From Natrinema sp. CBA1119 (lineage in GTDB: Archaea; Halobacteriota; Halobacteria; Halobacteriales; Natrialbaceae): 64,000 bases of DNA. Both the position numbers and the translations under genes were made by a program. A model generated the notes under the pieces. It was not told the DNA's origin. It saw only the letters and a program-made list of their open reading frames with translations, and did not search any database. Shown in pieces: positions 24,848-34,835 of the stretch (position 1 is the stretch's first letter; each line of letters begins with the position of its first letter). The DNA is taken from positions 248,001-312,000 of the forward strand of contig NZ_PDBS01000001.1 of the NCBI RefSeq assembly GCF_002572525.1. Reading direction: 5' to 3'.

Positions 24848-25858
24848 ATGTCACTGGAACCAATCGACCCAGAGACGGCACTCGAACTGTACATAGCAGA
24901 CAGAGAAAACGAGCTGACCGAAGCAACAATCTACTCGCACCGGTCGCGGCTCGGGCACTTCGTTCGCTGGTGCGACGAACAGGGTATCGGGAATCTCAAC
25001 GATCTCACCGGTCGCCAACTTCACCGTTACCGACTGTGGCGGCGCGACGAAGGCGATCTCTCACTTGCCTCGGAGAAGACTCAGATGGACACCCTGCGAG
25101 TCTTCGTCCGATGGTTAGAGCAGGTGGATGGAGTTGAGCAGGACTTGAGCACGAAGGTTCGCTCCCCCTCACTGACGCCAGAGCAGAACACTCGGGATGT
25201 CATGCTTGATTCGGATCAGGCTACGAACGTACTGGCTCACCTCGAAAAGTACCAGTACGCGACGTTGGGACACGTCACAATCGCCTTACTGTGGCACACG
25301 ATGATGCGCGTCGGAGCCGCGCACGCATTGGACCTTGGTGACTACCACCCAGACGAGCAGTACCTCGATGTCCGTCATCGCCCAGACCAGGGGACGGCAA
25401 TCAAGAACAAGGAGGACGGGGAGCGACTCGTGGCACTGTCTGATCAGCTCTGTGAACTCCTGAATGACTGGATCGCCGACAAGCGCCCGGACGTAACGGA
25501 TAACCAGGGACGAAAGCCGTTACTCGCGTCACGCCAAGGTCGAGCACACCGGACGACGCTACGCGGATATTGTTATCGGGCGACTCGACCATGCGAATAC
25601 GGTGCCGAGTGTCCGCACGACCGCGATCCAAAAGACTGTGAAGCGACTGATCGGGACGCTGCGTCCAGCTGTCCATCGAGTGTGAGCCCGCACGCGATTC
25701 GTCGTGGGAGCATCACGCACTCACTCAACAACGAAATACCTGAAAACGCCGTTTCAGACAGAGCGAATGTCTCGAAAGTCGTGTTGGAACAGCACTACGA
25801 CCGCCGGACAAAGCGCGAAAAGATGGAGCAACGGCGGGATTACCTGGATAACCTCTGA
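24848..25858 (+). CDS. Tyrosine recombinase/integrase (XerC/D-like) with Cys insert
   Basis: 336 aa. The N-terminal SAM-like core-binding domain (residues about 5-110, ALELYIADRENELTEATIYSHRSRL) is followed by the catalytic domain. Visible catalytic residues are the Arg in MMRVGAAHALDL, HAIR in SPHAIRRGSITH (HxxR) and the Tyr in VVLEQHYDRR. Before the HxxR box is an insert with Cys/His residues (RPCEYGAECPHDRDPKDCE, then SSCP), likely zinc-binding. It is the first gene past the composition change and probably belongs to an integrated element. A tRNA att site was looked for upstream and not found. The ATG at 24848 fits the domain start. Confidence 0.88.
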   Translation: MSLEPIDPETALELYIADRENELTEATIYSHRSRLGHFVRWCDEQGIGNLNDLTGRQLHRYRLWRRDEGDLSLASEKTQMDTLRVFVRWLEQVDGVEQDLSTKVRSPSLTPEQNTRDVMLDSDQATNVLAHLEKYQYATLGHVTIALLWHTMMRVGAAHALDLGDYHPDEQYLDVRHRPDQGTAIKNKEDGERLVALSDQLCELLNDWIADKRPDVTDNQGRKPLLASRQGRAHRTTLRGYCYRATRPCEYGAECPHDRDPKDCEATDRDAASSCPSSVSPHAIRRGSITHSLNNEIPENAVSDRANVSKVVLEQHYDRRTKREKMEQRRDYLDNL

Positions 25859-26129
25859 CAGGCAGTACTACTGCGCTGTCCAGGGGTCAGACGATCTCAT
25901 CAATTAATCCGTATCCATTTTTGAATCGGCCGCGATCTTCGAAGCCCTTCGCTGAGAGTGCGGCGACGACCCTCTCCCTGCATCAGTATCTGTGGTCATG
26001 ACGAGCTCCGCACTACCGTTGCTCAAGCATTCGACGACGACACTCGGTCCTTCTCCGGGATTCTCGGTCTGTTACCCAGCCGGCATTGATGGCTGTTTTC
26101 AGAACTTTTCTTGTCAACGAACGGCGCTC

Positions 26130-27512
26130 TCAGGCGTGTTGTGTGACGTCGCGCAGGTCGAACACATGTAGGTCATCGCGTTCGGAGACCGCTTCCTGTA
26201 CGGATTGTGTGACGCCGCTACGCGTGAACAATGCGTATTCCATCTTGGTGTCGCCAGTATCTGGAGTCCAGCGGATTTCCGCAGAATGGTCTTCGAGTGA
26301 GGCGAGCGCACTGTAGTCAAGGGGTGCGTTCGTGAACTTACACTCCCCGGCAACCACGGTTCCGTTTGTCGTGAATCCGACGACATCAACCTCATGCTCC
26401 TTGTACCACCAGCGGCCGATATCGAGGAACGTCTCCTCGGGAAACAGATTCGGCAGTGCATCCTGACAGAGCTTCTCGAATTCTTGGCTCACGAAGTCAG
26501 GAAGTTCTGGTTCGATAACCGCCTCGTAGGCGTCTTCACCCAAACGTTCGTATCGGTCTTCCTTGCCGTAGACGAAGCGGAACCAGAAGCGAAACAGGGG
26601 ATCAAGGATCCGATAGCGTCCGCGGCGTGATTTCGCTTTCTCTTCGGTAATTGGAACCTCACGCTCGATGAGTCGGAGCCGTTCTAACTTCTGGGTGTAC
26701 GTCGAAATCTGCTTCCCATCGATCCCTACTGCTTGCGCAATCTCGTTTGATGTCGTCTTCCCTGCAGCGATCGTAGTGAGGATCGCAAAGTACCGATTCG
26801 GGTCTGTGAGTTCTGTTCGGAGGACGTACTCTGGTTCATTGTGGAGATACCCCTTCTGAGAGAGTACTTCCTCAGTGAGAACGGCTCCGAGATCCTGATC
26901 AAGATTGACACCGTCAAGGTAGTACGGGACACCGCCGAAAATGCCCCACGTGAAAATCTGCTCTTCAGGCGAGTAGTCGTCCGGAAGGAACTCCTGTGCG
27001 GCTGCGAAATCGAGTGGTCGGAGGTCAAGTTTCTCGGTAAACCGCCCGTACAGTGGGCTGTTTCCAAGCAGAGTCGCTTCTTCCATCATGCTAATCGAGG
27101 ATCCGACCAGAATGAGCGTACCCGAGGTGTTCTGGAAGCGTTGGTCCCACAGCCGCTGAATAACCGAAGGAAGGCTTTCGTCGGCATCGATGAGATAGGG
27201 GAATTCGTCAAGGACCACAATTCCGTCGTGGTCGCCGAGATACCCTAAGAGGGACTCCCAGTTCTGTTTGATCTCCGTTATCCCAGGAAACGTGTCGGCC
27301 GCAACATCGACGAACTCGTCAAGTTGTATCTGTGAAGTGGTCTCCGTGGCTTGGTAGACGACGGCGTCGTCCCGGTCGGAAAGCGAGTGCTGGACGAGCT
27401 GTGTCTTCCCGAGTCGTCGCCGACCAAAAATAACGACCATCTCGGCGTCGTCAGATTCGTAACATCCACGCAGCCGTGAGAGTTCCTGTTCCCGATCCAC
27501 GAAGCGTTCCAT
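26130..27512 (-). CDS. Archaeal STAND-like ATPase with DUF234 domain
   Basis: 460 aa. Residues 1-230 form the archaeal ATPase domain: FVDREQELSRLRGCY, VVIFGRRRLGKTQLVQHSL (Walker A GRRRLGKT) and GIVVLDEFPYLID (Walker B). A winged helix follows (TTSNEIAQAVGIDGKQISTYTQKLERLRLIERE). The C-terminal DUF234 part has RYRILDPLFRFWFRFVY and an HEVDVVG...VVAGECKF segment with the PD-(D/E)XK-like D...E-C-K pattern. These proteins are frequent in archaeal mobile regions and suspected of toxin or defence roles. ATG 27512 is preferred to the GTG 18 bp upstream. A 9-bp-arm palindrome lies about 40 bp upstream. Confidence 0.85.
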   Translation of the reverse strand: MERFVDREQELSRLRGCYESDDAEMVVIFGRRRLGKTQLVQHSLSDRDDAVVYQATETTSQIQLDEFVDVAADTFPGITEIKQNWESLLGYLGDHDGIVVLDEFPYLIDADESLPSVIQRLWDQRFQNTSGTLILVGSSISMMEEATLLGNSPLYGRFTEKLDLRPLDFAAAQEFLPDDYSPEEQIFTWGIFGGVPYYLDGVNLDQDLGAVLTEEVLSQKGYLHNEPEYVLRTELTDPNRYFAILTTIAAGKTTSNEIAQAVGIDGKQISTYTQKLERLRLIEREVPITEEKAKSRRGRYRILDPLFRFWFRFVYGKEDRYERLGEDAYEAVIEPELPDFVSQEFEKLCQDALPNLFPEETFLDIGRWWYKEHEVDVVGFTTNGTVVAGECKFTNAPLDYSALASLEDHSAEIRWTPDTGDTKMEYALFTRSGVTQSVQEAVSERDDLHVFDLRDVTQHA

Positions 27513-27550
27513 GTGTCTACTCTCTCCCACTGGAGAATAATACTTCCGGA

Positions 27551-27587
27551 TAGCCTATTTCAGAATAGGCTAACTCAGAATTGGCTA
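27551..27587 (-). promoter_or_regulatory. Operator-like palindrome plus extra half-site before the ATPase gene
   Basis: TAGCCTATT and AATAGGCTA form perfect 9-bp arms around TCAG (27551-27572). A third half-site, CAGAATTGGCTA (27576-27587), repeats CAGAATAGGCTA (27561-27572) with one change at 15-bp spacing. The site lies 39-75 bp upstream of the ATPase start, where it would control transcription. The ATPase's own winged helix is a candidate reader. Confidence 0.6.
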
Positions 27588-27756
27588 TTTAATAATTCCT
27601 TCCCATGATATGCCCGGATGGATTGAGAACCAGCCGTAACTAATCTCTGTTAAACGGCCTGTTCCAATATCTTATTTTTCAATTATTCCCGAGTTGTGGA
27701 GGGCCTGTGTTTCCTCAACCCATGGTATCTTTACTGAGTTACTGAAACAAGACAGC

Positions 27757-29798
27757 ATGCTTGACTCTACTGCCGCTGGCGACATTTCTGCGGTGCGTGA
27801 ACACACTCACGAACTCATTGAGGATGCCGGTGACGCAGAGGAACCCGTACTCATCGAAGCACCTCCGAATAGCGGTAAAACAACAAACGCCGTCAAATTA
27901 GCACTCGAAGCAGAGAAGCCGGTCACGTATCTCGCACGCCGAATTGATCTGTATGAACAGGCCGAAGAGAAAGCAGAGGAACATGGTGAGATCCGGTATG
28001 AGCGAATTCCCGCACCCCAGCGTGATTGCGAGACATTCCTCGGAGAAAACGAGGGGTCCGCAGCAGATATTCAACGTCTCTATGAGAAGGGGTATTCAGG
28101 GCGGACGATTCACTTAAAATTCCAAGAGCAGGCTCCCTGTGGGATGGACTGCGACTATATGGAGAAGATGGAGACGATTGATGGGGAAACTGCGTCGATT
28201 GACCTCCTTATCGGGCATCATAGCCACTGTAAACGACGTCAGTACATCCAAGATCGGATTGTAATCATTGACGAATTCAACCCTGGACCATTTCTACAGC
28301 CTTTCCCTGGGGACAATTCAGATGTTATCGACAATCCCGGTGATATTGTCCCCAGCTTCCTTCACGCATTGGACGAGGGGGACACAGACTTCCCAACAAA
28401 CGTCTACAATGATGTCACTGACCTGATTCAGAGACGAGACGGCCCCAAGGGCTGGCAGGAAGCAATCAACTGGTTCCAAGAGCATAAAGCGAGTCGTCGT
28501 GAGGCCCAGAACTCTGATCTCTTAGATCCTACACTTGAGAAGTATGATGATGTTCACGCCTATGCGCCGTTTCTTACGTTTAGCTTGCTCTGTATGGAGC
28601 GAATCGGTCCAGGGATTGACCTCGCTCCACCACCTGGTGGTTCACTTGACGAGATATGGCAAAGTGCAGACCTTGGACCTGCGACGAAATGCCTTCGAGA
28701 TCGAAATACGGGAGAGATGTATGCTCTAATCCCCCAAATCTTTCCGAGGCAGAGCAGGTTATCGGTCTCGATGGGACACCTACCATTGACTTGTGGAATC
28801 TCCTCTTTGCACCAGAGGATGGGTTTGATCATCAGCAGGTAATTGACCGCGAGGATTTCCCAACGTATCTCCGTTCTGCGATGAACATGTCGCTCATCCA
28901 GATCGGTGATGGATGGTACCCATATGCGGCTGGAGATATTAGTGACTCAGACCCAGACCGGTTTGCTGCTGTTCAGGCGCTTGAAGAAGACCCATTCGCA
29001 CTAATTTCGACAAAGCGAGCGTTAGAGAGGTATCAGAACAGAGGACTACTGGACACTTTCGTCAAACAAACTGATTCTGAGCGGGAGACCGACGATACCC
29101 GAGTGTCCGATAAACATCAGGCACTACATTATGCAACGGTCAAAAGCTCGAATGACTTCGAAACAGAATCCTTGGGGGTCGTCGCCGGCATGCCTCACCC
29201 AGGAGACGATCTTGTCCGTCTCTGGGCGGGGTTATGCGGCGAGGCAGTCGAAATAACACGTAGCGACGATGAGGACGTTGAGAAGTCATTCGGCGACCTT
29301 GGCGATAAGATCTACCAGTATTTCGCTCATGATCAAGTCGTACAGGCGGTACTCAGATTTGGTCGGGATCAAACCGTATTCGAAAACGGCGGTGCGACAG
29401 TCTATATTAGCACCTACGCGCTTCCAGACTGGTTCGATGTAGAGACTGAATTCAACGTTCAGTCGAAAGAGTTGGAAGGCGCAGTTCTCGTAAAACTATT
29501 CGAGGTATTTCAACAGGAGGACAATCCAGACCGAGCGCTACGGTCGATCACGAAAATCCACGAGCTGATCGATGAAGATAACCGGTTAATGGAAGATCCT
29601 AGCAAGAAAGGGGTGCGGAACGCGATTGAACGAGTTGTAGCAAAGGACTACGTGACTGTCGAACCTAACCGCGGAAAATACTCCGCTGATCTATACAGAT
29701 GGGATGGCGACGGCGAAATCCTTCTGGCAAAAGATGGTACGACGCTACTTCACGTTCAAGACGACATTCACGTGATCCAGTTAGAGGGAGAGTGGTAA
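27757..29798 (+). pseudogene. Frameshifted Walker-type ATPase/helicase-like gene (about 680 codons)
   Basis: Two frames join into one protein. The first (27757 to about 28735) has LIEAPPNSGKTTNAVKLA (Walker A), a Cys/His stretch (CGMDCDYM...HHSHCKRRQ) and RIVIIDEFNPG (Walker B DE). The second (to 29798) picks up at NLSEAEQVIGLDGTPTIDLW and runs to the end, with a helicase-like region and a C-terminal winged-helix-like end (VVAKDYVTVEPNRGKYSADLY). The switch is at a run of five C (28731-28735). One more C would give ALIPPNLSEAEQ in a single frame. So it is either a real single-base deletion or a sequencing error. Composition is lower in GC than the chromosome. Family not firmly recognised; related proteins occur on haloarchaeal plasmids and proviruses. 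Confidence 0.7.
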
Positions 29799-29871
29799 TT
29801 CCATTCCGACAATCCAAGTCAGCCGATCTCTCCTACTAAGAATTCTGGCGCAGGTCAGTAAGAGAGATTCG

Positions 29872-31059
29872 TTATCCAACTATCTGTGTCGCTTCTTCCG
29901 TCGGTTCAATACGACTGTTTTCGTTCCGACGGTAGTAATCGTCCAGGTGTTGTGAAAGGTACTGCCACGCCTCTTTCCCAGTCTCGAACCCCCACTCTGA
30001 AGCGAGGTCTCCATTCGACGTCGGTGCCAACCGGATAATATCTGCTACTCGCTCCCGTTCCTGCTCCGAGAGCTCACCCCCTACCGGAGATTCCGAATTT
30101 AATAAGCTAGTGTCATCATCCGTTGCTCCATCAGTCGTTGATGTCGAGGTCTCCTGTGACTTAGAACCATCCTGCGTAGATTGTGAACTGCTGCCCATGG
30201 CCTGCGCCGAAGTGTCCTCTGTAGACGCCAGCGCTTGCAACGGTGTTCCGTCTGGGATCTCGTCCATCAGTTCCTGCGCAATAAGTGAAAGCATCTGTTG
30301 CCGTCGCTCCGGCGTAACCGAGAACTCATATCGAATCTTTTCCTTCACAACCCCATCGGTCTGATGACCCTCAAACACACTATGGGTATAGGACATCCGC
30401 TGAAGATCCACCTCTCCTGGAAGGTTTGGGGCGACCGTGATCCCGAGCGTCCATGATTTTGGTTCGAGTTTAGTGTAGTTGGTCGAAAACTGTGGAGACA
30501 GTTTCGTGTCACGCGGGTCTACGTTGGGTGGGATATCGGCCTCTGTTGATGCCAAATCATGGGTCGGTGAATACGTTTGCCCGTCACTCCCGACGAATTT
30601 CGTTTTGCTGATTCCATTCCATTTCTGTACGTACTCGGAGGTGTTCTCGATTCGAGTCACACAGAGAAATCGGTTCTCAGTCTGGATAGAATCAACCTCG
30701 TGTGGCCAAGCAAGTGGTTCGATGTCGGTTCGGAACAGTCCGACAAGGGAAACGCGCAGTGGCCCCTTCTCGATTGTTAAACCATCCGCGAGCGTGCCCT
30801 CTATCGACGCTGCACTCACAGGTGTGCCGAGTGCCGCAAGTCCACGGGCAAATCCGCTGAACGTACTGGTACCGTCCGTGGAACCAGCAGTTGGATCACC
30901 GTTCTGGATCTGCTCGTACGCATCTTGGATCTCTTGAAAACGCTCTTGGCTCCCGCCCTGATCTGGGTGATGTTCCTTTACCAGTGCTCGATATGCAGCT
31001 TCGACCACGATCTCACTCGCATTTTTTGTTATTCCGAGGACATCGTACGGATTGGGCAT
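29872..31059 (-). CDS. DnaJ-domain protein with C-terminal DUF5797-like domain
   Basis: 395 aa. The J domain is at the N-terminus: PYDVLGITKNASEIVVEAAYRALVKEHHPDQGG with the HPD motif that activates DnaK. A middle region with beta-rich repeats (about 90-260) follows, then a Ser/Thr/Asp linker. The C-terminal 65 residues (LSEQERERVADIIRLAPTSNG...SEWGFETGKEAWQYL) match the haloarchaeal DUF5797 pattern as I remember it. The zinc and substrate domains of true DnaJ are missing, so this is a specialised co-chaperone. ATG 31059 is chosen because the J domain starts right there; an upstream ATG at 31110 is possible. Next to the histidine kinase gene in the same direction. Confidence 0.8.
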   Translation of the reverse strand: MPNPYDVLGITKNASEIVVEAAYRALVKEHHPDQGGSQERFQEIQDAYEQIQNGDPTAGSTDGTSTFSGFARGLAALGTPVSAASIEGTLADGLTIEKGPLRVSLVGLFRTDIEPLAWPHEVDSIQTENRFLCVTRIENTSEYVQKWNGISKTKFVGSDGQTYSPTHDLASTEADIPPNVDPRDTKLSPQFSTNYTKLEPKSWTLGITVAPNLPGEVDLQRMSYTHSVFEGHQTDGVVKEKIRYEFSVTPERRQQMLSLIAQELMDEIPDGTPLQALASTEDTSAQAMGSSSQSTQDGSKSQETSTSTTDGATDDDTSLLNSESPVGGELSEQERERVADIIRLAPTSNGDLASEWGFETGKEAWQYLSQHLDDYYRRNENSRIEPTEEATQIVG

Positions 31060-31156
31060 ACGCACAAATGCGAGTCTGGCAAGAAATCCATTTCCCTTAG
31101 AGGGTGTCATAGAACGGTTGGCACACCCAAGTTGCTGATTGATGGAGACAGCAGCC

Positions 31157-33406
31157 CTATTCAGTAACTGCTTCTACGCCGTGAATCTCGAACCTGGCCC
31201 CGTTCGTGGTACTATCCGTGACACGAATCTGCCAGTCGTGGGCTGCAACAATCTGTTTGACGATGCTCAATCCGAACCCAGTGCCATCCTCACTTGTTGA
31301 GTAGCCAGCTCTAAGGACATCTTCACGCTTGTCGGCCGGGATTCCTTGCCCATCGTCCTCAACGTAGAATCCATCATCGAGTGCACCGACCGTTACGGTG
31401 ACGTCTTCACCACCGTGGTCGATAGCGTTACGAATCAGATTCTCAAACAGCTGTTTGAGCCGACTTTTATCTGCCCGAACGGTGCGGTCGGTGTCGGTGA
31501 TAAGCGTGGCAGCACCCGTCTCAACGGTTGCCCAACACTCCTCTACCAGTGGATCGAGCGCGACCAGATCGAAATCCGTAACGGCGTCTCCCTCTCGTGC
31601 TAACGATAGGAGTTCATCTATCAGCGTCCGCATGCGCTCGTGGGCTTGTTCAATTGAGTCCAAATGTTCACTGTCGCACTCCGTCGCCGCCAGCTCCAAA
31701 CGCCCTTCGGCAACGGTGAGCGGATTCCGAAGATCGTGACTGACGATACTGGCGAACTCTTCGAGTCGGTCGTTTTGCTCGGTGAGTTCTCGCTCACGGG
31801 CACGGAGCTGCTCGGTTCGTTCTAACTGTTCAAGCGCTGTCGCCAGTCCGCCGGCCAGAATCTCACCCAGGAGTGCGTCCTGTTCGTCGAAGGTCTCTGG
31901 GGACGATGACCCGGCGAGCAAAACCCCGTATTTACCGAGTGGCAAGATAAGCTCGCTCCGAATCGGCGTGGCTGGATTATACCGGTCCGGATCCTCGTGA
32001 ACATCATCAACAGAGAGTGTCTCCCCGCGTTGATAAACCCGCCACGCAATACTGTCACCACCCGCAAATGTGGGTGGCTCGCCAATAAGATCGTATACGG
32101 CGTCGGTGGATGCCACCGGAACGAGCCCGTCGGCAACATCGTCGTACAGATGGATTGAATTCGCTTCTAATTCCAGAAGATCTCTCATCGTCTCCACACC
32201 GATCTCGGCGACCTCTTCCCGCGTGTCCGCACTCATCAACTCCTGGGTGACCCGATTCAACGCTTCGAGTTGCCGTTCACGGGTCTTCCACTCATCAACA
32301 TCGAGGTGAATGCCGACCGCACGGATTGGCTCACCGTCGTCATCTCGCTCAACGATTTTGCCGAGATCCCGAATCCACTTCCACTCACCATCAGCAGTTC
32401 GCATTCGGTGTTCGGTGTCGTAGTAGTCCGTTTGCTGCTGGCGATGAGCCTCAAGGGCAGCCGTCACGTCATCAAGATCGTCCGGATGAACCCGCGACTC
32501 CCATGTGTGGAGGTGTGGTTCGAGTTCGTCAAGCGTGTAGCCGAGCATCTCGGCCCACTGCTCGTTGAACTCGACTTCATCGGTCGTCATGTCCCAATCC
32601 CACACGCCGAGGTTCGCGCCTTCGATTGCGAGTTCGAGACGTTCCTTGAGCCTCTCGATTTCTTCAATCCGCTGCGTTCGCTCAGTGATGTCCCGCGAGA
32701 CGACCATAAATCGGTCACCATCTCCCACCGGGAGGCGAGTAAGGTGAACTTCGACCGGAAACCGTGTTCCGTCATGCGTCTCGAACTCCGTTTCGATTCG
32801 TTTCCGATCTCCAACGTCCATTCCATCCCAAATGGCCTGTAATTCGTCTGAGTCGATTTCCTGATCGATGTCCCAGACTTTCTGCCCGACAATCTCGTCT
32901 TTTGGTTGGTTGAACGCCTCGCAGAATTGCTGGTTGACATCAACGATAGTCCCATCAGTGGTATGAATATCGATCATATCAGGGGAGCTTTCGAAGAGGG
33001 CTTCGAGACGGGCTGTGGTCTGTTTGAGACGGTTCTCACGCTCTTTGGTTTCCGTAATGTCGCGCACACTCACGACGTATCCGCCAATCGCGGTCGCCGT
33101 TTGGTTACTCCCTCTGGTCTCAAGCCAGATCCATGAGTCATCCTTGTGCCGGTAGCGAAATTCATCGGTAACAACCTCATCGTCTTCAGCGTCGAGGATT
33201 TCAGCGAACGTCTCACGAACTTTCTGTTGATCGTCGGGATGGACGTGTTCGAATACCTGATTACCGACACGCTCAGCAGGCGGATACCCGGTAATACGCT
33301 GTACAGACGGGCTTTCGTACAGAATATCGCCTGACTCACCCACGATGAGAATCCCATTAGAGAGATGCCTGACGAGTTCCTGGTATTTCTCTTTCGGCAA
33401 CTCCAT
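31157..33406 (-). CDS. PAS-PAS-PAS-GAF sensor histidine kinase
   Basis: 749 aa with no membrane segment. Three PAS/PAC units cover about 5-385 (ILYESPSVQRITGYP, IVDVNQQFCEAFNQP and EFNEQWAEMLGYTLDE, each ending in a VVSxRDITE-like linker). A GAF domain covers about 395-535. A HisKA dimerisation helix carries the phosphoacceptor in SIVSHDLRNPLTVAEGRLEL. The HATPase has NLIRNAIDHGG (N box), VEDDGQGIP (G1) and GTGFGLSIVKQIV (G2). It phosphorylates a response regulator in a soluble signalling path; no receiver gene is adjacent. The family call is secure; the signal is unknown. Confidence 0.93.
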   Translation of the reverse strand: MELPKEKYQELVRHLSNGILIVGESGDILYESPSVQRITGYPPAERVGNQVFEHVHPDDQQKVRETFAEILDAEDDEVVTDEFRYRHKDDSWIWLETRGSNQTATAIGGYVVSVRDITETKERENRLKQTTARLEALFESSPDMIDIHTTDGTIVDVNQQFCEAFNQPKDEIVGQKVWDIDQEIDSDELQAIWDGMDVGDRKRIETEFETHDGTRFPVEVHLTRLPVGDGDRFMVVSRDITERTQRIEEIERLKERLELAIEGANLGVWDWDMTTDEVEFNEQWAEMLGYTLDELEPHLHTWESRVHPDDLDDVTAALEAHRQQQTDYYDTEHRMRTADGEWKWIRDLGKIVERDDDGEPIRAVGIHLDVDEWKTRERQLEALNRVTQELMSADTREEVAEIGVETMRDLLELEANSIHLYDDVADGLVPVASTDAVYDLIGEPPTFAGGDSIAWRVYQRGETLSVDDVHEDPDRYNPATPIRSELILPLGKYGVLLAGSSSPETFDEQDALLGEILAGGLATALEQLERTEQLRARERELTEQNDRLEEFASIVSHDLRNPLTVAEGRLELAATECDSEHLDSIEQAHERMRTLIDELLSLAREGDAVTDFDLVALDPLVEECWATVETGAATLITDTDRTVRADKSRLKQLFENLIRNAIDHGGEDVTVTVGALDDGFYVEDDGQGIPADKREDVLRAGYSTSEDGTGFGLSIVKQIVAAHDWQIRVTDSTTNGARFEIHGVEAVTE

Positions 33407-33645
33407 TATTGTAATCTCTTAATCACTAACCGGCAAAGAACCCTTGTATTCCATACGCAGTTCTATCTACCGGAATATTCAGCGAACAACGAGCGTTAGA
33501 AAACACTTGTGAATAGTTCTATGACACTCTTTTCCCTTATCCAAAAGGGGCTCATCTCCCAAGGACGATATTTACCGATTAACCCTCGCAAACGGGCCAG
33601 AACCAAGGATAGAATGCAGGGTATTCTAGAAAAACACAACATTAG

Positions 33646-34216
33646 TTAGACGGTCTTTGACATCTGACCGTCCGCCCAAACCGATTCCTCATAAATATCA
33701 ACCACTACCTCCACCGACTCCGGCAGACCGCCCACGTCCACCATTACGATGATAGGATAGACTCGTTCCACCTCCTCGCTCACGATTGCCAACATCTCCT
33801 GCTGATTTTCCGTCAACCGAACTCGATTTCCGCTCGATACCGCCTTCACCTCCACCGCGTAGTACGCCAGCAGATCTGTCGTCGGATCCAACTCCTCTCT
33901 CGAACGTGACGGACTCGGTGCCCCCTCCAGTGGAGCCAGTGCCTTCGCCACTAGGATATCGTCAGGTATCCAGCCTTGCGAATACCCCCAGTCACCGTCT
34001 TCCGGCAACGTAACACCCTAAGTGAGTTTCCTTTGTCAGACTCCGACTCTTCGAATGAATTCGGACGTCGTCTTTGCTATACTCCTCATTCTCAGGTTGG
34101 TCTGTCGCGTGTGCCGTAATTGTCTCCTCAAGCCGCTCCGGAAACCCGCCGTGCCGCCCTGCAATCATCTCTGCAATCAATCCTACGTCCATTCTCGATA
34201 GGTCGTACGTAACCAT
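33646..34216 (-). pseudogene. Broken gene with a PD-(D/E)XK-like end
   Basis: Two minus-strand fragments read as one. The N-terminal one starts at ATG 34216 (VTYDLSRMDVGLIAEMIAG, ending KETHLG); the C-terminal one, in another frame, begins near 34008 (PEDGDWGYSQGWIPD). The latter continues to YYAVEVKAVSSGNRVRLTENQ, a beta-strand with E-x-K as in restriction-enzyme-like nucleases. A TAG in the second frame, just upstream of the join, means one base has been lost or gained near 34013-34020. The protein would be about 190 aa. Its original role was probably as a nuclease or defence accessory; not recognised. Confidence 0.45.
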
Positions 34217-34831
34217 TGGCTCTGGTTTGTCCTTTCCCGTCAGCCGCTTTGTATTGGACGGTTCAGGGGATAGTCATTTGCCACTATCTACCATGCTAAC
34301 CCTTTCAATCCAGCGTACATTTGACCTACTACCATCGATAAGACAACCTAAGTCTATGATTATTGGTTAGAGGGGCCTGCTCTCCACATCTAACCTCCTG
34401 GCTTCCTGATCAGTAGAACACTCCTCCTCTAGCTTCGATTGGAATTGGCATTCAGATCCAGTGAAAGGAGCATCTCTGTTTTACGGAATCCACAGCCAGG
34501 GAGTGATCAGCTCACGCTCCGCCAGCTCCGTCACCGTATGGGCGGCCCGCGCTGATTGCGCTGGCCGCCCAATCGTAGATCACCATACCGGTTGAGAGTG
34601 TAGCGGCTGTTCAGGCCGTTGTTGTACGGATCTACGGAATGCCTGGCCGCTCTGCGTGTTGCCCGTAGGTGCGCATGAGGGCAACACAATGCCCAGAACA
34701 GGAAATCAAATCCACGAAGGAATCGCCTTTGAAGAACAGCACAATCCTCGAACCAGATATCTCCCCGCTCACCCTCAGCAGTGTTCTCACCGAGTGATTG
34801 AGAGAGACCGTAGCCAGCGAGGTGATAAGCG
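34217..34831. other. 615-bp gap between the broken gene and the second integrase
   Basis: No long gene is supported. It contains a strong hairpin (34540-34570), a 7-bp-arm inverted repeat GTTGCCC/GGGCAAC (34659-34686), and a 48-codon ORF (34689-34835) coupled to the integrase. The hairpins directly before the integrase could be part of its recombination site or a regulatory RNA. The 34217-34530 part shows nothing I can name. Confidence 0.5.
34540..34570. repeat. GC-rich 13-bp-arm hairpin before the integrase
   Basis: GGGCGGCCCGCGC and GCGCTGGCCGCCC pair with one mismatch around the 5-nt loop TGATT. This is a very stable stem in an otherwise lower-GC gap. It could be a terminator-like element for leftward transcription or part of an attachment site. 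Confidence 0.55.
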
Positions 34832-34835
34832 ATGA
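34689..34835 (+). CDS. Possible 48-aa ORF overlapping the integrase start
   Basis: ATG at 34689 opens a frame beginning MPRTGNQIHEGIAFEEQ that ends with a TGA overlapping the integrase ATG (ATGA). It is rich in His, Arg and Gln, unlike acidic haloarchaeal proteins, so a coding role is uncertain. The exact ATGA overlap favours translational coupling to the integrase. Confidence 0.35.
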   Translation: MPRTGNQIHEGIAFEEQHNPRTRYLPAHPQQCSHRVIERDRSQRGDKR

